Both the position numbers and the translations under genes were made by a program. DNA of 64,000 bases from Acytostelium subglobosum LB1. Taxonomy: Eukaryota; Evosea; Eumycetozoa; Acytosteliales; Acytosteliaceae. The stretch's first letter is position 1. Every line of letters begins with the position of its first letter. Positions 1 through 9,792 of this stretch are shown here, one piece after another. Under the pieces are notes generated by a model, which made no database searches, had not been told where the DNA came from, and saw only the letters and a list, made by a program, of their open reading frames with translations. The stretch spans positions 390,316 through 454,315 of the forward strand of contig NW_012236505.1 in assembly GCF_000787575.1 (NCBI RefSeq). Direction: 5' to 3'.

Positions 1-867
1 TTTAAAATGATCAAGGATCAGTTCTTGAACCATCACTCGATTGAGACTATTGAGATGGCTTACAGGGCATTCCTAAAGGCCGTCAACCATAAGTCAAAGG
101 AGACCAGTCCTTTGAATTCTCCAGGTGGCAGTGCAATGCACAGTGGTTCATCAGCAATCAACAATCCAAACATATCACTTAACAATAACAACAACAACAA
201 CAACAACAACATGACACCATCCAATGGCTCACCAAACATCGTTCCACATCTTGCATTACCATCCAACCTCAACAACAGCACCAACAACTCACCGGAGCCA
301 ACATCGCCACACATGTCTCGCAACTCACCCAGACTCTTCAAGAAGAGGATACCGCCTGTAAATATCAACCGACCAGAGTATACATCGCAGGTCGTCCCGC
401 CCGGCCCTGTGCCCTCGCCAGGCTCACTGTATGGAGGCGGAATGCCACCCTACATGACCGGCTCGACCATGATGGTGCCACCAGGATTGCCTCTGATGCA
501 CCCATCGTCACCCAACACAGCCATGTGGACTCCACGTTCTCACCCATCATATGATATCCGTCGTCTGGAGCCTCCTCCCTACCCATCGTTGATGTCAACC
601 TACATGCCTCAGATGCCATTGTCTATGATGGGCGATGGAGGCGGCGGCGGTGGTGGTCTTGGCCAGCCAATGGGCGGCAATGACTCTCCAAACAATGGAC
701 ATCATTGGCAAGGATATGGTAGTGTTGATGGTCCAGGTGCATCGTGGAGCATGAACCAGACCATCTCTGCATTCTCACATGCAAACATCAATAGCAACAA
801 CAACAATGGTGGTGGTGGAGGAGGAAACACATCATCATCCTCATCCAATGAGAGACATGAGGGATAA
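1..867 (+). CDS. 3' end of an unrecognised Asn/Pro/Ser-rich protein (5' partial)
   Basis: The frame is open from the first base of the window, so this is probably the C-terminal part of a longer protein; the Met at position 7 need not be the start. About 30 residues at the beginning look helical and ordered (IETIEMAYRAFLKAVNHKS). The rest is low complexity: an Asn run, Pro/Ser-rich stretches with many SP pairs, and Gly runs, ending Ser-rich before TAA at 865-867. Such tails are common in dictyostelid signalling and nuclear proteins. I do not recognise the family. Its stop lies about 150 bp from the stop of the convergent coiled-coil gene, and the gap holds an (AATC)n repeat. Confidence 0.55.
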   Translation, partial: FKMIKDQFLNHHSIETIEMAYRAFLKAVNHKSKETSPLNSPGGSAMHSGSSAINNPNISLNNNNNNNNNNMTPSNGSPNIVPHLALPSNLNNSTNNSPEPTSPHMSRNSPRLFKKRIPPVNINRPEYTSQVVPPGPVPSPGSLYGGGMPPYMTGSTMMVPPGLPLMHPSSPNTAMWTPRSHPSYDIRRLEPPPYPSLMSTYMPQMPLSMMGDGGGGGGGLGQPMGGNDSPNNGHHWQGYGSVDGPGASWSMNQTISAFSHANINSNNNNGGGGGGNTSSSSSNERHEG

Positions 868-1019
868 CAGACAGGTGTTCATCGTTGCGGATTCCGAATA
901 TCCAAATTTGTTGTACCATCAATCATAGTAGTTTGGACCATCAACCAATCAACCCAATCAATCAATCAATCCATTGTATATAATAAACAAACAATCCAAT
1001 GGTCCAACCTATCCTTTAA

Positions 1020-3238
1020 TCACAACTGCTGCTGCTTTCTGATGAACACCAACTGATTGTCAAGCCAATCTAGCTCAGCTTGATTGAACGTGCTCCAGAT
1101 GTTACCAACACGTTGTTGCTCTTCTTGAAGTTCTTGTTGTCGTTTGGAGAGATGCGCCACAAGATGTTGATACATTGTTTTTTGGTGATCTTGACGTTGA
1201 GCTTGGATCGATTCCAACTCGCCCTTTAGTGATGTGACCAGGGTGGTGTCCACATCCAGTGCGTTCTGCATCTCTGCCAGCTGTTGCTTCTTCTCCACCA
1301 CCAACTGTTGTTGCTGCTTGATTTCGTTCAATATATTTCCAGCCTCAACAAACTGTTTGGCATCCTTTGCCTGATTCTTTGATTGTTCAAGCTGAGGTAT
1401 CGTCTCCATGATCACATTGATCGAGTTCTTCAACAATCCATTATCCTTTTGCTTTGACAAAATACTAGATTGTAGGCTTTCAATGTTCAAAGTGATTGAG
1501 TCCATCTTCTTATTAAGTCTGGTTTGATTGATTGGGAATGAATCCAAGGTCAGGCATTGCAATTCAAAGATTCAGTGTGCCCTTGTACTTACAACTCAAT
1601 GGTTTCGGTATGTTCCAATACATCATTGTAGATTGTGTTGAGGACTGTTTGTTGGACGGTGATGCTGGTTATTGAGTTGGTAATGTCGTTGTCGAATGTG
1701 GAATGCTGATCAATCACTTGGTCCACTTGTTGTATGAGTTTGAATGATTGATGATCTTTGGGATTCTTCTTGGTATCGTGTTGCTGTTTGATCTCGACCA
1801 ACTCCTCGGTGAGCACCTCTATGTGCCGCAGCTTCTTCTGAACGTCCGCCTTCTTCTTATCAATTCTGCTGAACTCTTTGTGGAACTTTCCACGAGCCTG
1901 CTCAATCTTGGCGTCCACGTCATTGATCTCAGAGTCAAGCTGTGCCTGCTCCCGGTGCTTCTCATCCAGCAGTCTTGTCAGTTGTTCAATCTCCAATTGT
2001 TTCTCATTGCGCTTCTCCTGCAGTGCCAGACGATCATTGGTGAGGGGCTCAGTGGCCACGGCGATCGTATCATCCAGTGACGCAATACTCTTGTCGAGCA
2101 GCTCTTGGTCCAGCTCCACATGGCTCTGCTCACGACTGACGATCTCCTCCTTGACGGCAATCTCATCGACCAGGTTGGCGAGATCATTGGCAACCTGCTC
2201 CTGGTATTGTTGTGCCAGCTCCACATGCTTCAGACGCACCGCAGTCATGTTGTCGACAATCGTGGACAGCTCCTCGCGGTAACGCTGTGCCGTTGTATCC
2301 AGTGATTCGCCCGCAGCGCCGCCATCCAACATCTGCATATTCAGCATGCTCACTTGTTTCTTCTTGAGCTCAGTGTCTATGTCCCTTATCTCCTGGATTT
2401 GGCCATCGATTGTGTGTGCCAGTTCAAAGTCGTCAGAGTCGACAGCTCTAGCTTGCTCCTCCTCCAACTCAATGATCCGTCTAGCATTGTCATCCAGTGT
2501 GGTGTTGATTGACTTGCTCTCATAGAACATCTTTTGACAACTATCCTTAATGGACTCGATTGAGTATTTGAATATACGTTGTCTTTCAGTGTATCTATTG
2601 ATTGTTTCAGTTAACTGATTCTCGTCATTATCCTTTTGGTTGTCGTCAATGTCATTGTTGTTGTTGTTGTTTGCACTGATTGGTGACCCTTGTGAGGAGG
2701 AATCGACAATGTTTGGGTCACGTTCACGATGATGATCATTGAGTGTTGAGGGTTGTTGTTCAACGACCAAGGTATAATGATGATCTTGTTCAGAGACGTG
2801 CGTATCCAAATGTGAAGAATCAGTGACAGTTTGAGAAGGTGATGTTTGTGGAGTGACGATAACATCAATTTCTTCATCATCACCATTGATTGATATATCT
2901 TGACCACCATCATCTTGATCATCATCATTATCATCACTAGTTCCACGTCCAGGTCTTGTAATGACATTCTTTATCTTCTTGATTGGTCGTTTCTTTAGTG
3001 AATGATAATCAACAGTGTCAGAGTGTTCATCACCGGTTGTCACAACCACTTGTTGAGGAGGAGGTGTAGATGGTTGTGTTGTTGTTGTTTGTTGTGATTG
3101 CTTGTTGTTGTTATTGGATGACTTGAATGTTAGACTTTGAAAGAGACCAGTTGGTGCTGTTGGTGTTGTTGTTGTTGATGATGAAGAGTCATTTTGAGTT
3201 TGAGCAGGAGGCTTCTTTCTTGTGAATAGTCCATCCAT
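1020..3238 (-). CDS. Coiled-coil protein with UVR-like motifs
   Basis: Two exons, 3238-1593 and 1518-1020, give a 714-residue protein; the intron has GTAAGT and CAG and keeps frame (TT|A). The first 230 residues are disordered: a short basic start, Ser/Thr/Gln tracts and an acidic patch. The rest is almost continuous heptad-like coiled coil rich in Glu, Gln and Leu. Two stretches resemble the UVR helical hairpin known from UvrB/UvrC and McsA: one around residues 250-285 (ARAVDSDDFELAHTIDGQI) and one in the second exon (QAKDAKQFVEAGNILNEI). UVR motifs in eukaryotic coiled-coil proteins are usually protein-binding, so I would not call this a repair protein. No signal peptide or membrane segment. 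Function unknown. Confidence 0.75.
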
Positions 3239-3521
3239 TAGTGTGTCTTTGTTGTTGTTATTGTTGTTGTTGATATTGTTTCAGTAATTGCCTGATGGAG
3301 ATCATCAAACCATTTGTAGGGGTGAGTTTTGAGAATCATGAACAGTTTGTTTAAATAAGAAAGAAATTTTCTTTTGGATTATTATTTATTTAAATAGAAG
3401 TTGAATCATCAACTCAATTTTGGAAAATAATATTTGGTTGTTAGAGTATACGCGTCATAACAATAATTTTATGGACGAGATAGTTTTTCCAGGATTATTA
3501 TCATCTTAATTAAATCTTTAC

Positions 3522-3909
3522 CTAGCCAGAAGAATCATAAATAGGTAGTCCTGGACCCCGATGAAACCCATAAGATTGAGCTTGTTTATCAATTGCAGAG
3601 TGCCAATTGGCTTCATTTTGATTTAGATTGTATGCTAAACTATGAGATCTCGCCTCTAGAAGTATATGAACAATTTTATAAGTAAGATAATAATAATTTT
3701 GAATAGATATTTATAATATTCTTACGAGATATTTGTGAATCCACTTGATCAGTTTCCCTAAGAAAAATAAATCATTAATATTAATATTATTTTTTAGATT
3801 TGACAAAGTTCTTGTCAATCACTTACAATTCATTTGAATAAACAAATGTTGTTGAACATAAAATGGTAATTACCAGAAGAACTAATAAACTAAATATATA
3901 TAATCTCAT
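3522..3909 (-). CDS. Small secreted protein, 82 residues, three exons
   Basis: This gene is too fragmented to appear as a long ORF. Exons 3909-3827, 3757-3726 and 3655-3522 join in frame (TT|G and C|AG) through introns with GTAAGT and GTAAGA donors and TTAG and CTAG acceptors, giving 82 residues ending at TAG. The first 25 residues form a clear signal peptide: Met-Arg, then a Leu/Ile/Val core, then SNE. The mature part is about 57 residues, polar, without cysteines, ending in an aromatic/Gly/Pro block (GFHRGPGLPIYD). The introns are far more AT-rich than the exons, as expected. I do not know the family. It could be a secreted peptide precursor or a small extracellular protein. It lies 284 bp upstream of the divergently oriented end of nothing else obvious; its neighbour on the same strand is the UVR-like gene. 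Confidence 0.62.
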
Positions 3910-4793
3910 ATTTTTATAGGTTTCCTGTTGATAAACAATATATATATATATTAATATGAAAAATGTTTAATATAAATCACCATTTGCTCAGTATTGAAGT
4001 TTTTATTGGTATAATTTAAAATCCAAAATACAAATATTATAATATATAGTAATAATTGATCAGAATTCCCAAATATGAATTACAACGTGTGTTTAATTGG
4101 ATTATTGAACAATCTATTAGTAGATTATTATTGCCAACTAAATTACAAATAGTAATTATCCGGATATTGTTTGTTATTTTAGTTGTAATTGTGAATGTTA
4201 GACTTGTGTTGTTGTTGTTGTTTATGATGATAATTTTGAGTTGGTGTAGACTACTAAAATAAAAAATATCCTTGTTTGAAATCTTTTTATTAAGTTGTAG
4301 TAGATTGACCAAGACATAATCAATCACAGTTGTAATCAAATTAGGGGGGGGGGGTGGGGGTGANNNNNNNNNNNNNNNNNNNNNNNNNNNNNNNNNNNNN
4401 NNNNNNNNNNNNNNNNNNNNNNNNNNNNNNNNNNNNNNNNNNNNNNNNNNNNNNNNNNNNNNNTTTTTAAGTTGTAGTAGATTGACCAAGACATAATCAA
4501 TCACAGTTGTAATCAAATTAGGGGGGGGGGGTGGGGGTGAAGGTAATTGTTGACAGTTACAAATTGAAATAAAATAAATAAATATTCAATCACTTTGATT
4601 ATCATATCCGGATAGTTTATCTTATATTGTTGTTGTTGGTTGGTGATGTTCTGGAGGTGAATAGCAGATGGTAGAGGGGAGAATGAGCATGCGTGTAGGT
4701 GTAGTGTGTGTGTGTGTGATGTTGCTATAAAGTGGAGATTTGGAATGAATGAACTGACTGATCGACTGACTGATCTTCTCATAAATCACTACT
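3910..4793. other. AT-rich intergenic stretch around the gap
   Basis: Apart from the gap repeats I see no convincing gene. A hydrophobic 68-codon frame on the plus strand (4056-4262) has no ATG at its start. A minus-strand frame crosses the Ns and is not reliable. Near 4700 there is a (TG)n tract close to the 3' end of the MHCK-like gene. Confidence 0.6.
4291..4540. repeat. Identical 73-bp direct repeats either side of a 100-N gap
   Basis: Positions 4291-4363 and 4468-4540 are identical, including an 11-G run, a T and five Gs. They sit on either side of exactly 100 Ns (4364-4463). A round gap of 100 with matching ends is the usual mark of a scaffold join of unknown size. The two contig ends probably overlap, so the true sequence may hold only one copy. 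The G-run in AT-rich DNA is a likely reason the assembler stopped. Confidence 0.9.
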
Positions 4794-7267
4794 TTAGTCC
4801 CATGTCCAAACCTTGAGATTGGATGCCAAGGAACCAGTGAACAGTTGACGGTTCTTTCTCCATAGACAGAGGATGCTGGAACGTGTGTTGATCGATGTCA
4901 GATTCTCGTGAGTGGTTGTGTCGAATATCTGGAGATGGTCGCCAGAGCCAGCAAAGATGCCTTGGTTCGTGACGTGCACGGTCTCCACGCGATCCTTGCA
5001 CTTGAGTGTGTTGGTGCACTTGGTCGTCTTGAGGTCCCATACCTTGACCGTCTCATCGTGCGATCCACTGTACAATGTGTTGTTGTGTGCGTACAATGAC
5101 TTGACCCAGCCTTCGTGGCCCTGGAAGTTGGTCAGCACGCGGTTCGTCTGTAAGCTCCACACAAAGATCTGTTGATCGTTGGAGCCCGAGAACAACAGGT
5201 TGCCAAGCGAGCACACGGCCTTGATGGCACGCGTGTGGCCCTGTAGAGTCTGAATGCATTGATAGCTTCTGAGATCCCATATTTTCACCGTCTTATCGTT
5301 GGAGCCACTGAATAGCAGGTTGTCCTGGATGAAGATCGAGTTGACTTCGTTGGCCTCCTTGATCTCCTTGAGCATGGTCATTGTAGTGAGGTCCCACTCC
5401 TTGATGTAAGAGTCGGCACCACCAGTGAACAGTGTGCCCTTGGGCGAGATGGCCACCGATCTGATCGACTTGCCGTGCGCCTTCACATTGTTGAGGTGCT
5501 TGGGCTGGTCAATGTCCCACACGCCGAGATTTCCATCGTTGGATCCCGTGTAGAGACGTGTCTCAGTGCCCACAATGCACTCTGATTGGAGTCCACGAAT
5601 GGTGTCCAGGTTCCTTGTGCTCTTCAGGTCCCACTTCTCTGTGGCCGACTTGTCGGGCACGATCTCCTGTTGCTGCTGCTGTGGTGCGCTGGCCGTAGAC
5701 GATGCTGCCTGGGCTGGTGGGCTTGCGCGCACTTGTACTGAAATGGGTTGCTGTTGTGGCTGTGGTTGTGGTGTTTGTGCTGGTGCTGCTGCTGGTTGCT
5801 GAGGTTGTTGAGGTTGCTGTTGTACAGGTACTTGTGGTTTTACAGGTTGTGCGGCTGACGCTGCTGCGGCCGCTGGTTGTTGTACATTTGCCGCCACTGG
5901 CTTGGCTGTGGCGACGCTGTTGATTGGTGGCGACACCGCCGCGGCCGCTGGCTTGGACGATGCGATGGGTGGCGATGTAGCCGACGGCGAGGTAATCGGC
6001 GACTGTCCAGGTAGTGGTTTGCCAGGAGACAGCGACATGGGCTTGGCAGGTGGCGTCTTGAGACTGTGGAGGTTGGTGACAGAGGGCTGCTTGACAGCGG
6101 CCTGTGGCGCGGGCTTGGACTTGGCCTGAGCGGCACGGATTCGCTCGAGCTGCTCCTGCAGCTGCTTCTCCTCATCGTCGAGCGAGACGGGTGTGCCCGC
6201 GCCCGATTGGAAGTAGGCCATGTCGTAGTTCTTGGAGGGGCCCGAGGTGGGCTGACCGGCCTGGTTGATGCCGATGGCCTCGTGGAACTCCATGAGCTGC
6301 ACGACGGGTAGAGTGCCACGCAGCAGAGTCTTCTTGCTCTGATTGATCTGCTGCAGCTTCAAAAAGTCGCAGACGGCGTTGCACTTGTGGCTCTGCAGGA
6401 ACTTGTGGAAGCCCGTCTCGCCCAGATTGCCGTCGCCAAAGCCCGATCCCGACTTGGTGTGGATCTGGGGGTCGGTGTAGAAGTCGTTTACACCCTGGAT
6501 ATCGACGATCAACAACTCGTGATTGGAGTTTTCGTAAGAGAAGTGACTGAACGCCTGAGGTGTGTTCCTTGCTTCTGAATTCACGTATCCACTGTTGTTG
6601 TTATGTTTCCTGTGTAATGATTGGAAAAGTGTTTGATTGGATTGATTGAGTGAGTGGAATGACTCCGACACATGTGATTGATATTGATCTTGATCTTGAC
6701 ATACTTGTACTCTCCTTCGATGAATGGCTCACCTCCACAGACTGGGTAGGGGGGTGGATGATCGATGAGCTCGTAGACGTAGGTGGGAAGGAATGTGATT
6801 GGTTTGGGAGGCTTGCTCTCGTTGAACTTCTCTGCCCACTTTGAGCAAAAGGTCTGCATGAGGACATCGGTGAAATAAGAGTCTCTTGTCGTCTTCTTGT
6901 TTGATGAGAACTTGCCCACGAGCTCCATGCCTGGCTTTGACCAATCTTTCAGCTTGTGTGCCGTACGACAACTACCCTTGGCGAATGGCGCCTTTTCAAT
7001 CGTCACGCAGACGATACTATGATGCCAGTGTGGTTTGAGATCATTGTCAATTGTCAATTCCCATCTGTTTGTTGTTCGAATGTGTTTGATTGATTGATGG
7101 ATAGGTCGATGAGTCAATGATTATGTTCAATATATCTGTATCTGGTTGTTGACATGTATCGATGATAATGATGATGATACTGACTTGATTGCTCGCTCAC
7201 AGACAGTGCCTGCAATGACATCTGCCACGGGGAACTTTTGGTTCAAGAGTGCTAATGCATCGGCCAT
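4794..7267 (-). CDS. mhkB: Alpha-kinase with WD40 repeats, myosin heavy chain kinase (MHCK) type
   Basis: Exons 7267-7185, 7064-6705 and 6609-4794 join in frame to 752 residues. The alpha-kinase domain covers about residues 25-245: an ELVGKFSS strand with the likely catalytic Lys, the Gly-rich loop GDGNLGETG, and the zinc-binding KCNAVCDFLKL near its end. A Pro/Gln/Ala linker follows (to about 470), then a C-terminal WD40 propeller with at least six blades of the SGSNDKTVKIWDL kind. In Dictyostelium these kinases phosphorylate the myosin II tail and cause filament disassembly; the WD40 part brings them to myosin. Length and order fit MHCK-B (732 residues) best, but the choice between B and C is tentative. 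The first intron uses GTCAGT, which is unusual here. Confidence 0.87.
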
Positions 7268-8386
7268 ATTATATGTCTCCTAATACTACAACAATACTAA
7301 CAAACTAACTAACTAACAAACTAACTTTTGTTGACTTTTATATTTATACTTATTATAACTATTAATATACAACGGTTGGGTGAGATGTTTTTGAAATGTG
7401 ATCTGATCACACAACACAATGAATGAATTGCGAGTTGATGTTTGTAAGTCCTTGCACCTGCTGTTGTGTGTGTTGAGTGTGTTGTTGAGTGAGTGAGTGA
7501 GCGAGAGACTTGTGTTTGTTGTAATAAGAAGAAGTGATTGTGTGTATGTATAGTGTATGAATGAATTGTTGATGATGATGATGGCTGAGCCAAAAGGGAT
7601 GGGAACCAAGAATGGCAGACTGACAACACAAACATACAAACAAAACAAAACACACACTTCACACTATTGGTGATTTTGATCAGTTGGTGTTTTTTTGATA
7701 GTTGATTAATCATCAGGTAATTTTTAATTAAAATTATTATAATAAATGTATTTTTCCAAGGGTTGGGTCAATCCATTCTAGCAAAAAATGATAGGACCTT
7801 TCGTGTTGTTGAAGATTGCACATCATTGTGGAGGGAGGCAAGAGAGGGCATTCTCTCAAGGTTCCTGATGTCCAATAACTATTGTTAGACTTACTTGGAT
7901 TCTACTGGTGTGGTGTGATTATTTATATATAATTATCACATGTGATTGTCGTCGGAGATTGATTGATCAATCTCGAGAGATATATATATATCACGATCAT
8001 CAATCAAAGATTAAAGATAAATATGTGAGTGTTTCGAAATTCGATGTTTGGTGGTGACGAGCTCCAAGTTTGAATGAATGAATAATGAATGAATGACCTA
8101 CTCGTCTGTGAAAAGTCAGTTGACAATGCTTGAATGTTGCAATTCTTATACCAACAACAACAAATACTTTGAATCACCTCAATCATTATCATTAACATTA
8201 ACATTGTTAAACATTAATCATCACTCAATCACTTACTCAAATCAATCAATGTCAATCAATCATAGTCGTCTTTGTCGATAGTCTTATGAATCTAGTAGCA
8301 TCATTGATTGCTACATCATTATCATCATCATCAACATAGTCATATATATATATACATAGATACAAGCAACAGCAACAACAGTACAG
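7268..8386. other. Divergent promoter region, kinase gene / deacetylase gene
   Basis: About 1.1 kb between two divergently transcribed genes. It holds short ORFs made of simple sequence (for example 7321-7713 on the minus strand), which I read as leader or chance frames, plus (TA)n near 7980 and 8341 and (AATC)n near 8200-8260. No RNA gene was recognised. Confidence 0.6.
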
Positions 8387-9439
8387 ATGAATCGGAAATT
8401 GGTAAACGATAGTAGTGATGACAATGATCATACATCATCATCGTCATCGTCATCGTCATCACCATCAACAACAGAAGCAGATAGTATTAGAATGTGCATA
8501 GAAAAGTCTAATAAGAGGAGTAGGAGGCGGCGGTATTGGCGCTTGACATTGTTGTTCTCAGCATTGCTGTTGGGTGTGCTGATATACTTCCAGCCCAATG
8601 TTATAGTTCGAGCCATATCCAATCACTTTCAAGGCGAGGTCGTGTTCTATGTGGACGGTCGCGACGAGGTGGCACGACGCAAGTTGGTCACGCTCACTAT
8701 AGACGACGCACCATCACCCGACACCATGGACATTCTCGATATTCTAGCCGAGTACGACGTCAAGGCCACATTCTTCCTGATTGGAAAGCATGTGATGCGC
8801 AAGCGTAGCAACCAGAACATCCTGGACAGGATGCTGGATCAAGGCCATGAGCTTGGCAATCACATGTGGCAAGACGAGCCATCCATCACTCTCGAGTCCA
8901 AAGAGTTTGAGCGACAGCTAATACATGTCGACCAAATAATCAACAGGACATATACTCGTTATTATGAACGATACAATCAATCAATATCATCAACATCAAC
9001 ATCAACATCAACGACATCATCACAACAACATCAAGACAATGACAACAACAATAATATATTATATACACAAGGTAACTCATTCAATGTGAGAAGGAGGAAG
9101 CTATTTAGACCTGGATCAGGGTTCTTCAATCGACATATGTTGGACACTATTGGAAAGCATGGATATCAACTGTGTCTGGGCAATGTGTATCCGCATGACC
9201 CATTCATCCGCCTGCCATCGGTGAACTCGTGGTACGTGACGGCTACCATCTCGCCGGGCTCCGTAATCATTCTTCACGACCGCACCTATACAATGCCTGC
9301 GCTACGCACCATGCTTCCACAGCTAATTGCCGAGGGCTACCAGTTCGTCACTCTTTCACAACTGCTAGACATTGATGAGCAGATCGAGAAGCGACAGCAA
9401 CAGCAACAACATCAACATCATCATCGGACAAGCGAATAA
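8387..9439 (+). CDS. Membrane-anchored polysaccharide deacetylase (NodB fold)
   Basis: A single-exon protein of 350 residues. A Ser/Asp-rich cytosolic start and a basic cluster (KRSRRRRYWR) precede one membrane helix at about residues 52-70, so it looks like a type II protein with the enzyme outside the cytosol. NodB motifs are in order: TIDDAPS (metal Asp pair), GHELGNHMWQDEPS, RPGSG and IILHD. Family members remove N-acetyl groups from chitin-like or other amino sugars. In classical chitin deacetylases the second motif is His-x-x-x-His; here the second His is Asp, a variant I recall from a eukaryotic/bacterial 'NHM..D.PS' subgroup. A Ser/Thr/Asn tract lies between motifs 2 and 3, as in many dictyostelid proteins. 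Natural substrate unknown; a spore- or stalk-wall polymer is an inference. Confidence 0.85.
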   Translation: MNRKLVNDSSDDNDHTSSSSSSSSSPSTTEADSIRMCIEKSNKRSRRRRYWRLTLLFSALLLGVLIYFQPNVIVRAISNHFQGEVVFYVDGRDEVARRKLVTLTIDDAPSPDTMDILDILAEYDVKATFFLIGKHVMRKRSNQNILDRMLDQGHELGNHMWQDEPSITLESKEFERQLIHVDQIINRTYTRYYERYNQSISSTSTSTSTTSSQQHQDNDNNNNILYTQGNSFNVRRRKLFRPGSGFFNRHMLDTIGKHGYQLCLGNVYPHDPFIRLPSVNSWYVTATISPGSVIILHDRTYTMPALRTMLPQLIAEGYQFVTLSQLLDIDEQIEKRQQQQQHQHHHRTSE

Positions 9440-9792
9440 TAAAACAAATGACTGAACGAACGATCGGATCAGTACAATTGAATATCTGGGTGTTTATACC
9501 TGGTGAGCTAAATTGCCAGTCTTACTTACCTATGCTATGATCAAAGTATATACTTTGGTAATTAATTGGGATTAATTGATTATTAATTTCATTTATTATT
9601 ATTTACATTTCAAGTTACTAGTTAGTATCATTATCCTCTTTACTTCAATGTTCTATTAGCTCTTCCATAATCTACACAAGGGCTTTCCAGCCTCAACAAG
9701 AAATGACAAATTTGGTTGGATCGATGAGCGATATTTCGAGTCTCTTACTTGTATACACATCTTAATGATTGATTTATTGTTTGTTTAATTGA
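9440..9792. other. Convergent intergenic region, no gene seen
   Basis: Short AT-rich spacer between the stops of the deacetylase and the Steely gene. Only 3' UTR-like sequence is seen. Confidence 0.6.

Noticed and set aside
4056-4262. Hydrophobic 68-codon plus-strand frame
   Set aside because: It starts at TTG with no ATG, no homology seen, and AT-rich DNA gives such Ile/Leu/Val frames by chance.
4037-4516. Minus-strand ORF crossing the N gap
   Set aside because: It includes 100 unknown bases and both copies of the gap repeat; the reading is an artefact.
7313-7713. Overlapping minus-strand ORFs upstream of the kinase gene
   Set aside because: His/Ser/Thr-rich simple sequence in three frames; no domain, no splice support.
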